Shown here one piece after another: positions 54,163 through 64,000 of a DNA stretch of 64,000 bases. The stretch covers positions 743,555-807,554 of the forward strand of contig NW_006920415.1 of assembly GCF_000344685.1 (NCBI RefSeq), in the 5' to 3' direction. How positions within the stretch are numbered: position 1 is the first letter of the stretch; each line of letters starts with the position of its first letter. The position numbers and the translations under genes are program-made. The notes below the pieces were generated by a model that worked only from the letters and a program-made list of their open reading frames with translations, was not told the DNA's origin and searched no databases. Source of the stretch: Gloeophyllum trabeum ATCC 11539. Its lineage: Eukaryota; Basidiomycota; Agaricomycetes; Gloeophyllales; Gloeophyllaceae.

Positions 54163-56886
54163 TCACGGTCCAAAATTATACTTGTTTACCACATTCTCCC
54201 ACAACGTTCTACAGTCGACATTGGCGCCCAACCTCGAAGCCAGTAGAAACGCGCCCGACAATTTTCTGTAGGATGCACATCAGCGGTCTTGCTCCGCAAG
54301 CATAAGCGGTGAAGCATACCTATTTAGACTGTACGTCTCCCGTGGCGGCGGCGTGAGGCGATATTGCAGCATGGTAGGTATCTGTGCCCTAATCTCAGAA
54401 GTGATTTCAGCCCACCTCGTGCCCCGTCCGAACGCAAATGGCTGCGGCGTGTCGGCTTTGAAGGGTGTAGCCAGAAGCTGCATGGACCGGACATGCGCGT
54501 CGAGCATAACCTGGACGGGTACAGGTCAAGGCACGTCCAAGCTCCTGAGGAAGAGTGCGAGACGGACCTCGTTCTCTTCACCCGTGAGGTATCCGAGCTT
54601 CAAGCTCCAGTCTATGCACGCCTCCCTGTCTTCTGAGGCAGCCGCTTGAAGGAGGTGCAACCAGTTGTCCATGAACTCTTTGGAGTATTCTCTGGTTGCG
54701 CCGAAGTCGACCAGCTCGACCTAAGCCGCCATGAATATCGTAAGTGGTTAGTCAGACACTGACGCATAATCTGAACACCTTACCTGCCGGGTGCGCGCGT
54801 TCCAGAGGAAGTTCGTCCAGTTCGGATCCGTCTGCATGGCCCGGAAGGAGAACAGCTCCATCAGACACAGGTCGATAATACGGCTGGCAATCTGAAAACA
54901 TGAGTACCAATTAATCAATCATCGGGGCATCGAGGGAGACCTGCAAGCGTACGTACATCATTGCGGTCCGGTACGCTCAGCTTGTCCACCATCGCACCTC
55001 CCACGCTTGCACCGTTGACGCGCTCCATGACGAGTACATCGTGCGTACTGCCGTCCCACACCCAAGGGACTTTGAATCTAGGATCGTTCCCCAGATAATC
55101 CGGCGACCCGAATTTTCGGAGGAAGGACGCTTCGCGGGTATAATCGCATTCATCCGCCAGCTCCTCTTTCATAACCTAAAACGTGAGACCCTCGCTACTC
55201 AGTACTTCCGACACGTCATTAATGCCAACGACGAGAACAAGGCACCTTGATAGTCCGATCCAGAAACAGACCTCGGGGCAGGAGCCTGCCCGCAGTCAGC
55301 AGAAGCTTCACATACCCCAAATCGCTCTCGATAGAGTTCACGATGTTCGGGAACTGGATCTTCACGGCCACGGGTTCGTCCCTGCCCGTGGGGGAGGACG
55401 CCGCGGCGAGCACAGCTCGGTGCACCTGGCCGATGGAGGCGGCGGCGAAGGGGATGCGGTCGAAGGACGCGAAGTGCGAGGTCCAGGAGGATCCGAGCGA
55501 GGAGGTGAGCACTTGCTAGGGATGAGGGGTGAGTTGGTGAGGGCAAGGAGAGGAGAGTGGGCACGGACCTCCATTTGCCAGTCGGGCATGTAGTGCGCGC
55601 TGTCTTGTACTCGGCGGAATATTTCTTCGACTTGCGGTGGGAGGAGGTGGGAGTCTCAAAGATACAGAAATCAGAAAAGACAGCCCATGACAAGCCAGAG
55701 CGAGTACGTCACCTTGTATGCTCATGAACTGTCCCAGTTTCAGCGCGGCACCTCGCATCTGCGAGAGCTTAGATACAAGGCGGGAGACATTGGCCTCCGT
55801 CATCATCAGCGAAGACGAGTACGGGCTATCTTCCGCGCTGCTTGTTGTCCTTCGAATAAGCTCCGATGCAGCGCCATATCCCAGCGACGCAGCGAGGCCT
55901 GCAAATATACCGAACGGTTATAAGTATCACGGGTAGTACAAGATGCGACGTATGTACCTCCGTAGTGGAAGAATCGCCCTATGCGCGACGAAGGCACTTT
56001 CGAGGACTGCAATCGTCGGGTGGTGGCGTATTGCGTGTCCTACGCAGGAAATCAGCCAGGATACTCCCGACTCCCGTGGCTGGACCTACAGCTCGGTATC
56101 GCGCCTCCAATATTACCTTTTCGAACACGGGGGTCGCGACACCGGACTGGTTGTCCAGCCACGGGCGAATCGCAGACTCACCTCCACGTCTTGCGGATAC
56201 GACGGCTCGGGGGGAGTCAATGTGCCCGCGTCCGCCGTCAGGCCACCAGTGGGAGCAGGCGCATCAGCATCAGCGAGCGGTGGGTCCGATGAAGAACGCG
56301 TCGCAGGCGGGGAATCAGAAGTAGCAGGCACAATCGGCTCTGAGATTTGTTCTGGTAAGGCGGTTTCCGTGGAGAGCGTCTGTTTTTCTGGAGCCCCAGG
56401 AGCAATGAGCGAACTTGTCCGGCTGCTTCGGTCACGGAACTCAGATGAAGGTTCGGGTACACTAGTCGGAGGCAACGTTTCGGGCTGGATTAGAGCTGGA
56501 TGAGACGGTTGTTCAAAAATAGCAGCTTCTGTATTCTGGGTCAGCTCCTTTGACTGCAGAGAGGCAGTTGTAGCGGCAGCAGAGCTGACTTGAGCAAGCG
56601 TTTCCGACAGAGGTTCTGCGCGTGCATGACGAATTGAAGATGAGGTTCGAGCAGCATCCGTCGTCCAGTTCATCTGTTTCATTTCGCCTCGCCATGTTTC
56701 CGCATCTTCTTGCCTCGCTCTTTGAGCCTCCGGAGACGCGTCACTCGCCCGCTTTCGCTTCCTGCCAGCGGTCAACGGCGCAACCCTCGCATTCACCTGC
56801 GTCGCCCGGATTTCCGCCGCCTTGACGCATATATCGACCGCGGAGTGCAGCACGCAGTACCAGTTGAACAGCGAGCCGGGAGGCAT
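54163..56886 (-). CDS. COQ8: COQ8/ABC1 atypical kinase for ubiquinone synthesis
   Basis: Mitochondrial UbiB-family kinase/ATPase needed to assemble the coenzyme Q synthesis complex. Exons (minus): 56886-56182, 56146-56117, 56039-55958, 55898-55713, 55654-55569, 55515-55246, 55175-54957, 54891-54784, 54720-54568, 54510-54320, 54265-54163; 710 aa. Family hallmarks: [11 protein letters not shown] (KxGQ motif), [15 protein letters not shown] (Ala-rich loop replacing the glycine loop), [20 protein letters not shown] (ATP Lys), [40 protein letters not shown] and [18 protein letters not shown] (metal-binding DFG). The end is [13 protein letters not shown]. About 300 residues precede the KxGQ motif, much of it Ser/Pro/Thr/Ala-rich. 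The N-terminal Met is the first good candidate; the start [10 protein letters not shown] is hydrophobic. Confidence 0.92.
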
Positions 56887-57097
56887 GAGCCTCAGACGGG
56901 AGATGGCGGTAATTATCCTGCAGCGCGATGTCGAAGGCAGACGCGCTGTCACGTGGGCGCAATCATCTCTCTCGTTTCCTCCGTCTGCGGAGATGAAAGC
57001 AACGGTCAAGGACGTGCTGTGCTCTGGTCCTCACTATATTATCCGTTGCTCGAGGCGCTCAAGGCACTCGGTATGCTCCCGACACATCAAGGGCACG
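56887..57097. promoter_or_regulatory. Bidirectional promoter region, COQ8/hypothetical
   Basis: A 211-bp spacer between divergent ATGs (56886 minus, 57098 plus). No TATA element seen. Confidence 0.45.
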
Positions 57098-58285
57098 ATG
57101 GGACTGCGTTGTCGAGGTACACAGTCCAAAGGTATGTACATATGTCTGGATGTTATGGTTTCCGACCCGAGCCCCAGCTTACACCCGTGTGGACAGCTCG
57201 GACGTCATCTCGGACATGAGAGTCAACGTGATTGAGGAGAGCTCGCAGAAGGTTATGTGGTACAAGGCGAGTGCGACGTATTGTCAAGGGTGCACGCGGG
57301 GTGATTCACCGTGGACGTGAAGGAAAGGTTCTTGACGGACGACGAAATTGTGGAACATATATACGTGCGTCACTATGACCACGCCTCGTATTCTGAGCTA
57401 AAGTGCAAAAATCTCAGGATAATGCGACAACGACGTTATGCTGGTCCGTCCACCGACCAAAGCGGGGGTGGTACATCCGCATCCGCTGCCCGTCCTTCCC
57501 TCCGGGGTACCACATCGGGCTCACGCCCGTCCCGAAGACCTCGCCCTACCACAGCGAAGCGGCGTTATGCTTCTCCTGTCGAACAAACGTACCCAGAAGT
57601 ATACCGGCGTTATCAGACCTCTCGTCACCGCGCTCGCCGCAGAGCTCCGTCGACACCGACATCACTCTCACCGAAGCTGCCGCATCAAGCTCGACCGCCC
57701 TGCACTCGTACCCACCCACGCCGCCCATCCCCGCTGTGAGCATCCGACCCCCCTCGCCGGGACACGAAGACGACCCCGACCAACCCCGCAAAAGTCTCAA
57801 GTCCAAAGCGGGCAAGCCGAAAACACAAGTCTCCCAATTCCTGCTATCTCGACACACGCAGAGCGTCGCGCAGCCCGCATCCCAACAATCCTTTCTCACG
57901 CGCGCGTTGTCGCTTTGGAAGACCACCGAGGACGCGCAGTCGCTCTCCTTCACGCTCTCGCCCGTCCCCGCCGTTACCCCGCACCCCTCCGCGCCCGGCC
58001 CCAGCGGCCCGGGGATGCAGTGTCTCCCGCACATGCCGCCCCCACTGGTGCAGTTCCACGACCGCACGCCGGCGTTCGCGTTCCGGTCCACGACGGGGAT
58101 GCTCGAGATTGATGAGGGCGAGGCGAGGGTGCTGGGCGTGCAGGTTAGTTTCTGGGTTACGGTTGCGTTGACGTACCTTGGGTTTTTGGAGGACCGTGAT
58201 GTGGGTACCTGTTTGTATTCTTTGCTTGGTTGACATACTGAGGCGATGGCTTTGCCAGAGTTACCTCGCTGCTTTGAGCGACTAA
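57098..58285 (+). CDS. Conserved hypothetical protein with a Pro/Ser-rich middle
   Basis: Proposed exons 57098-57131, 57178-57266, 57323-57364, 57418-58200, 58259-58285; 324 aa, all joins in phase. The N-terminal part reads AYTRVDSSDVISDMRVNVIE, then ERFLTDDEIVEHIY, then TLCWSVHRPKRGWYIRIRCP, all protein-like. The middle is Ser/Pro-rich and low complexity. The C-terminus FAFRSTTGMLEIDEGEARVL, followed by FWVTVALTYLGFLEDRDSYL, looks conserved and folded. The second intron (57267-57322) would have a GC donor (AAG|GCGAGT). I do not recognise the family. The first exons are less certain than the long fourth exon. Confidence 0.6.
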
Positions 58286-58896
58286 CGTTAATGAGTGGTT
58301 TATCTTATCTGACGCTGTTGCGAGGGAGGGTGAGCTTATGTTTTGTGAGTGCTTTGCTTTCGTATTAGAATATCCGAGTCACTGACTTTGCCAATGGCTG
58401 ACAGTGCTTATTTAACGTTGGATCATTCCTGTATGCTATCGTACACGATTTTACGCCACCAGCAGGGAGGTGAAATGATTAATTATGGCCAGATCTGCGA
58501 TCTCCGCCAATATCCGCGAGACACTAGTGGCAGTGCAGCTTCTCTATCGATCGATCTCCTCGTCGCCTCCCAATCGTTCATCAATTTATTGCTAACTGAG
58601 ATTCAGGTGGCATTCGTATGACGACAGCATCGTAAGGTGGTTATCGGGTACGATGGTTGGCTTTTACGGCTACATCAAGCTGGATTCTAACATACGTTAG
58701 TCTGAATAAGCATCAACACAAAGGAAATCGCGAAGCAAAGAACCACTTGGGATATACCCCAAGCAAGAGGAGAACATAGGGACTGCCAGAAAGGGGAGCT
58801 CCGTGTAACCTTTTCCCCAACAAAATTGCAAGTTCCTCCATATAACGACTTCGTGTCTCGTTTTTCCCCCTGCCCCTCGCACACGACTGCTTAAAG
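58286..58896. other. Spacer upstream of the short-chain dehydrogenase
   Basis: About 610 bp with no coding evidence. It ends with the dehydrogenase promoter. Confidence 0.45.
58840..58845 (+). promoter_or_regulatory. TATA-like box of the dehydrogenase gene
   Basis: ATATAA located 52 bp before the ATG at 58897. Confidence 0.45.
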
Positions 58897-59936
58897 ATGG
58901 ATCTCGGTCTGCAAGGCGTTCACGTTCTCGTAACAGGTCCGCGATGGGATTTGTCTGCTTTTGAAGTAGTCCATCTCACGCTGAAATTACAGGTGCAAGC
59001 GGAGGCATAGGGTTAGAGACGACTCGCGTCTACCTCTGTGCGTCAACCCGTCGGACAGTCGCACATCCTACAGAACTCAGACATTTCTCGTAGCTCTCGG
59101 AGCGACCGTGACCGCGCACTTCAACACGCAAGACGCGACCCTCAAGCCTCTCCTCGCAGAGCACCCAAAGACCCTGCAGGCACTCCAAGCGAACCTCGCC
59201 TCCGAGCCGCAGGTCATCAAGCTCATCCAGGTGGCGTCCAGCACGGACTTCGGCCCCGTGCAGGTGCTCGTCGTGAACCACGGCATCTGGCCCGCTGCGG
59301 ACGAGCCCGTCGCGGAGATGTCGCTCGAGCGGTGGAACAACACGATCGCTGCGAACCTCACGTCGTCGTTCTTGATTATTAGGGAGTATTTGAAGGTTTT
59401 GAAGGGCGCTAGTGAGGTGCAGAAGGAGAAGGCTGCGGTTGTTATGGTCGGGAGTACCGCTGGTAAGTTTGGAGAGGCGGGGCATGCGGACTATGCTGTT
59501 ACCAAGAGCGGTGAGTGTAAACGTACTGTTACGAAGTATGTTAATTGTGCTAATGATGATCGCTCATCCAGGGATGATGTACGGCTTGACGCTGTCGCTG
59601 AAGAACGAGATCGTCAAGATCGCACCCAGAGGCCGCGTCAACACTGTCGCGCCCGGATGGGTATCGACACCGATGGCAGAGGAAGCTTTGAAGGATCCCA
59701 ACGTTTCCTACCGCGCCCTCGCGACGTAAGGCTCCACCCCGCATTGTATACCCGCTGAATGCATGTTGTATTCTCGCAGAACACCTCTCAAGAAGATCGC
59801 GACGCCCCGCGACATCGCGAACCAGATCGCGATAATATCATCCAGCGTCGTCTCGGGTCATGTAACCGGACAGGTAGTCATGGTCGAGGGCGGGATGGAG
59901 GGTCGGCTGTTGAACAGACCCGAGGACTTACTATGA
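58897..59936 (+). CDS. Short-chain dehydrogenase/reductase
   Basis: NAD(P)-dependent oxidoreductase of the classical SDR family. Exons 58897-58936, 58993-59037, 59094-59510, 59572-59725, 59780-59936; 270 aa. The spliced start reads MDLGLQGVHVLVT followed by GASGGIG, completing the TGxxxGxG cofactor motif across intron 1. Other marks: LVVNHGIWPA (NNAG equivalent, here NHG), VVMVGSTAGKFGEAGHADYA with the catalytic Ser, and YAVTKSGMMY with the Tyr-x-x-x-Lys pair. The end has VNTVAPGWVSTPM and GHVTGQVVMVEGGMEGRLL. The acidic or basic residue deciding NADH versus NADPH is not obvious. Substrate cannot be deduced. It is close to the FabG/3-oxoacyl reductase type in pattern. Confidence 0.9.
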
Positions 59937-60941
59937 CGTGCCATAACCCAGGGACTGAATACAGAGATGAAGTGGATGGCATGCACGGAATTCTGATATT
60001 CGAATGGGTCTTCGCTCGCTCTTGGCTGGAAGAATAGAGCGGATGTGACTGCATGGCAATGCGAGATTGACACACGTCAAACCGACAACCGCTAGGTTAG
60101 TTGCATCTGTCGCTTGGAAGGAGTCAGTCTGGTGTTGCACACACATGTTGAGAGTGAGCGCGGATGGTTGGGCCATCACCTCAGTACTTGGTCTGATACC
60201 AGGTGTATATTTCAACACGTTGAGTGATGCCCCACGAGGCACGACCATCTTGTGAGAAGAAGGTTCGTCTTTGTCATCTCGCATGACAAGGTATGTCAAC
60301 GTTCTCAGTGTAGACCCTTGTAAACCGGGCATCGACTAACGCATATTTGTGAGGGCTCGCATTGATAGGATGCTATCATAGCATTGCTATCATGGGAATG
60401 ATTATCAAGCCGGCGGGGGACTCTACTCGAGAAGCGCCGGCTGTCGCCGGTGGTATACCTTGCGACCACTCGTGATACAGTACACAGGGACAGCAGCAGT
60501 GCATTCCGATTATGGTATTTATTGTCCCCGCGGTAGCCCTCCATATTTCTCTAGGAATTTATTGGCATTCTGGTGAATTCACTTCCATTTTCCCTCTACC
60601 TTCTACTCGCCACTGTATTTACATGATTTACCCGCATTTTATAACATATTTCCTTCTATTTTCCTGTTCTCCCGCCCCTCCCGCACCCCCGCACCCCCTG
60701 CACACCCGTTGCCCACACACCCTACTGAGACAGTACGACACCACGTTGCAATCTCTGTGGCATGCTGTTAGTGCCATCTCATAATATAGGGGAAGAACCC
60801 ACCAAGAATCAATGACACCAGCATCAGCGCTGTCATCCTTCTTCCTCCGTTTCAACGGCCGCAGCTTGCCCTCCTTTGCAAGCATGTGTTTCTATAGAGT
60901 AGTTAGATCAGTTGAGTAATATGACCGGTTGTTGGATGCAC
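59937..60941. other. Intergenic interval
   Basis: About 1 kb with no gene recognised. On the minus strand near 60800-60890 a lysine/arginine-rich stretch (GKLRPLKRRKKDDSADAG) could be a remnant exon related to the gene at 60942-61573. Confidence 0.4.
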
Positions 60942-61573
60942 CTATGCCTTGGCAGGTTGGTCCCCTTCATCCGGTACATCTTCAATGTCAGGACGGGGAG
61001 TGGCGGGTATATTCAAACCGGCAGCCTGAAAGCCTGGAGTCCCTCCAGCCTCTCCAGACAGCCCTTCCCGAGAATCATCCATCTCGATGTCCATAGGAGC
61101 AACATCATCTTGTTCGGGGCCACGAGTAGCAGACACAGCGGAACCGCCAGCAGCGCAGGGGTCCGAAAAGTTACCTGAGTGCACCGGGATAGATGCAGTA
61201 CTTGCAGCTGTACCAGAAGGGACTGATGGTGGTCTGCTTCTGGGCGGCTATGGGCCAATCATGTTATTGTTAGACGGTAGATGCTAAACAGAATCCGGTG
61301 ACATACCGATGCCTGCTGGCTCAAGTGCTTCCGCCTTTTGGCAGGCGGAAGTTGCTGACTCGGCTCAGCATCTTGTCTGGTAGATGTCTCCGGTATATGT
61401 TTTGCAAGAAGGCGGCTTATCTGGTGACCTTGCGCCGATTTGCGGAACAGAGCATGTCGCCAGAACATCTTCTCTGATACAAGTCCCTTGCTCCCCTTGC
61501 AGCCTTCTTGACAGCCAAATATGCACCCAGATTTATCGGTAGTGCCATTGCCATGTTTACCAGAGCCAGCCAT
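60942..61573 (-). CDS. Hypothetical protein, possibly transposon-derived
   Basis: Two proposed exons (minus): 61573-61307 and 61247-60942; intron of 59 nt (GTATGT..TAG); 190 aa. The N-terminal part has spaced cysteines and a histidine (CIFGCQEGCKGSKGLVSEKM, then FWRH). Basic stretch LPPAKRRKHLSQQAS and an acidic Pro/Gly-rich tail (DVAPMDIEMDDSREGLSGEA) follow. The Cys/His plus WRH layout is reminiscent of the N-terminal region of proteins in some basidiomycete DNA transposons, but this is only an impression. No transposase core is seen nearby, so it may be a truncated element or a small unknown gene. Confidence 0.4.
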
Positions 61574-63709
61574 TCCACTAGAGAGAGACAGGTAGTTGAA
61601 AACAAGTCGAAAGCGCACACCGGCTAGCCAAAGCAAGACTCAAGCTAGATGCACAGACGCGCCGCGGACAAGTGTCCGAGCTGTCAGTCCATCCAGGACG
61701 TATTGCGAGCGTCACGGTCGTGCGTTCGAGTCCGTCTTGCGTATGCATTCGATGGGCTGTGATACACAATCGAAGGCGCGCGTGACTTTCGTCATCGAGG
61801 TGGCCGGAAATAATGTTAGGCAAATACATGCAAATATACTAATAGGTTCTAATTTCAAGGAAATTCTGCACATTTTCACTGGGTCTGAGATCTGAGTCAC
61901 CAAAGGCGCCAGGAATGAACAGGTGCTTGTGTTGGCGAAGGACAAGTCAGCTAGGGACATCGAAAGAGCACCATAACATACCACACTATAGCATCGGCCA
62001 GAGTCGATCATTAGCATCAGACATGCGACGAACGTAGGATGAGACCGAAGCGAACCAGCGACGTCTTATACGAAGACCATGTAGCGAGCCCAGACGATCA
62101 GATACGCCACGAACTTCTCGTATGTTGACGAAAGCGCGATCGTTGCCTTGAGTGGCTAGTCAACAGATACAAACAAGTCAAAAGACATGTAAACAGTGAA
62201 CGCATTCCGGCAGCGCGAGGAAAGTCTGAAGGTGTAGGCTCGATAATGATACCACTGCAGTAAAAAGAAAAGAAAAAGAAAAAGAAAAAAGAAAAAGGGG
62301 GAAGGCTCAGGGAGCCATGTGGCAACATCCAAATACGGCTATTTGTGGCTGGAAGGCTGCTTTTTGCTCATGAGCTAGTCATGCAACATCCCGCTGCTCA
62401 CCTGTGAGGCAGGATACGTGTTTCTAGGATTCTGGTTCTCGCAAATTTGATGTGCCATTCATTTTTCTCCCTGGTCTTCGACCGGGTATTGACTGAGTAT
62501 CTAAGAAAATACCCCCTACCGATTGCCTACAACACCTACATGGCTCAGGTAGCTACAAGTAAGAGAGTCTCTGAAGGATTCATAGTACACAACGTGCTTT
62601 CCACCTCGTAGTCGCTCACTGCGATATCGAATGCGAGACGCTCGGTGCACATTTCCCACGCTCAGAACCCCGCACAATATCAGCGGTGGCTGCGACTGAA
62701 AGTCCTCGCCTGCGAGCTTTCCGGCTGTGTACCTCTCGCCACAAGTATGTAGAACACTCTTTACTTCAGGATAGAGTATCGCATAAAAGTATCAGATTTT
62801 TTGAACGGCTATATACAGGTATACAGTTTGTTCATGATATTGAGCGGAGTTCGAACCTCGCTAATGAGCTCGGCAACGCCCGCCTCGCGCTCGCAGCAAC
62901 AAGGCTGACATGGCGGCCGCGACGCGATTATAAAAATTTGAGACTATACAAAGTTTTATAGCATGCTCTTTAAGTGAGCTTTCTGACGGTTTTGACCCAA
63001 ATACATAATCCTGGAACTCCCTGAGGGTCGTTCATGGGCCACGTGAGCTTGCCCACTATAGAATTGAAACTCCGCTCAATATCAATATCATGCCTGGGAG
63101 TGAGTAACGCCCCCGAAGGTGTATACGTTTACAGTACCATAATCAGTACCCATCATTATGTAATGCCATCAGGAATCAGTATTGTCAAGCAGATCAGGAC
63201 CCCGTACAGAGAGGATTGTTGAGGAAATACCTTGCTGGTCGCAAGGTAACCCCGGTCAAAACGAGTCCAATTGAGCCTTCGGATGGACTTGATACTCAGG
63301 GCATCGCTACGTAAGCAGCTGAGATGACGCGTTGTCTGTAGTATACCTAGCTCGAGCTCGAGCAATAGGTAGGTGCTCAGGACTCCGGTGCCGTACCTAT
63401 GCGTGTCCAGTGAATGAAGAAGGCTTGTCCGTCTTGTCGTCTGTCACAGTCATCGGTTTTACGTAGGTGTCCATGCATCCCGGCCATTCCTACTCGTTTA
63501 TGCGGCGTCTGTCGGACGACGATGTAGAAGCCCGTCTTGACCGGGTGCGACATATATTTAGCTCATGATCCTCAGGCTGAAGAAGTCATAAATGTAATAG
63601 AAGCTGGCTGAATATCCTGTTGTGGTGAAACAAGTCACTCCTCAATATTAGAGTGTTTAGCCCAGTTTCAACCCAGCTCACCCTCTACTCTCGCCCCTGT
63701 AATACCGCC
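61574..63709. other. Gene-poor interval
   Basis: About 2.1 kb with short frames only. It contains an A/G-rich tract (AAAAGAAAAGAAAAAG) at about 62262-62300 and a degenerate tRNA-like stretch around 61666-61742. The right end should carry the promoter of the monooxygenase. Confidence 0.4.
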
Positions 63710-64000
63710 ATGACGCAGACCAAGTTCCGAGTTGCCATAGTGTGAGTTTCTTTATACTTCAGGACTACTGTAGAAGCCTCGGTTTTAATGAAAGCCGTAG
63801 AGGTGGAGGAATCGGAGGCCTGGTCTGTGCTGCGGCGCTCTCTAAAGCTTCCGATATCGAGGTCCATATATACGAAGCCGCTCGCCAATTTGGGGAAATC
63901 GGCGCTGGCATAGGGATGTACCCGCGGGTGTGGAAGGTTTGTCAGGAGCTGGGCCTCGAGGAGAGTCTGGCTGCAGTGACAAGCGGGGAAGGCTAGTAAC
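63710..64000 (+). CDS. FAD-dependent monooxygenase, 5' end only
   Basis: Start of a flavoprotein monooxygenase of the salicylate-hydroxylase-like group. Exon 1 is 63710-63741 (MTQTKFRVAIV) and exon 2 starts at 63801 after a 59-nt intron (GTGAGT..TAG). Together they give VGGGIGGLVCAAALS, the GxGxxG dinucleotide-binding motif, then VHIYEAARQFGEIGAGIGM and VCQELGLEESLAAVTSGEG. A TAG follows in frame at 63994, but GTAAC directly after TA (63996) could be a donor, so the coding region probably continues past the window. Substrate unknown. A fungal aromatic or secondary-metabolite hydroxylase is plausible. Confidence 0.8.

Noticed and set aside
61666..61742. Possible tRNA with a B-box-like GCGTTCGAGTCC
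   Set aside because: Acceptor, D and T arms could not be paired into a cloverleaf and the A-box is poor; at best a very decayed tRNA-like sequence.

Overview
This is a nuclear contig from a filamentous basidiomycete, most likely an Agaricomycete. The genes carry many short introns (about 50-75 nt, GT..AG). Several products are of basidiomycete type: a STE12 factor that also carries C2H2 fingers, a short heme-thiolate peroxidase, an F-box/leucine-rich protein, a TKL-like kinase with a long disordered head, and a GH78-type secreted glycosidase. Exon joins were worked out by hand from reading frame, splice-site consensus and family motifs. No alignment was run.

Layout. 1.2-4.4 kb (-): STE12-type transcription factor. 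4.4-9.4 kb: no recognisable gene. 9.4-10.0 kb (-): FMP46-like mitochondrial redox protein. 10.2-12.5 kb: an exact 842-bp duplication around an N gap, followed by a TIR element rich in ATGGGTT motifs. 13.3-15.1 kb (+): amino-acid transporter. 17.2-17.9 kb (-): heme-thiolate peroxidase. 19.2-19.9 kb (-): F-box-like protein. 20.3-22.0 kb (-): 13-exon mitochondrial 2-oxodicarboxylate carrier with 5-nt and 7-nt microexons, divergent from SRP9 (22.1-22.6 kb, +). 22.9-24.6 kb (-): F-box/LRR protein. 25.3-29.3 kb (+): MCD4 (GPI ethanolamine-phosphate transferase 1) in about 20 exons. 29.6-30.5 kb (-): conserved hypothetical. 31.3-33.0 kb (+): OTU deubiquitinase. 33.5-35.9 kb (-): secreted six-hairpin glycosidase (GH78 type). 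36-43 kb: repeat-rich block with a foldback/MITE family, a tRNA-derived element, telomere-like repeats and a second N gap flanked by a 517-bp duplication. 43.0-45.7 kb: two convergent RRM proteins with mitochondrial-type N-termini. 46.4-47.5 kb (+): DUG3-like glutamine amidotransferase. 47.9-49.0 kb (+): UBE2S-type E2. 49.8-52.2 kb (-): protein kinase. 53.2-54.0 kb (+): OPI3/PEMT phospholipid methyltransferase. 54.2-56.9 kb (-): COQ8. 57.1-58.3 kb (+): conserved hypothetical. 58.9-59.9 kb (+): short-chain dehydrogenase. 60.9-61.6 kb (-): possible transposon-related gene. 63.7 kb to the end (+): 5' end of a FAD monooxygenase.

The genes are mostly housekeeping and unlinked in function. Loose themes are membrane and GPI lipid synthesis (MCD4, OPI3), mitochondrial function (FMP46-like, ODC, two RRM proteins, COQ8) and ubiquitin handling (OTU, UBE2S, F-box proteins). 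I see no secondary-metabolite or defence cluster. The most notable signals are structural: microexons of 5, 7, 13, 14, 17 and 18 nt, a coding exon that is only an ATG, two candidate GC-AG introns, a telomeric repeat beside a splice acceptor, two TIR element families, and two probably false duplications at scaffold gaps.
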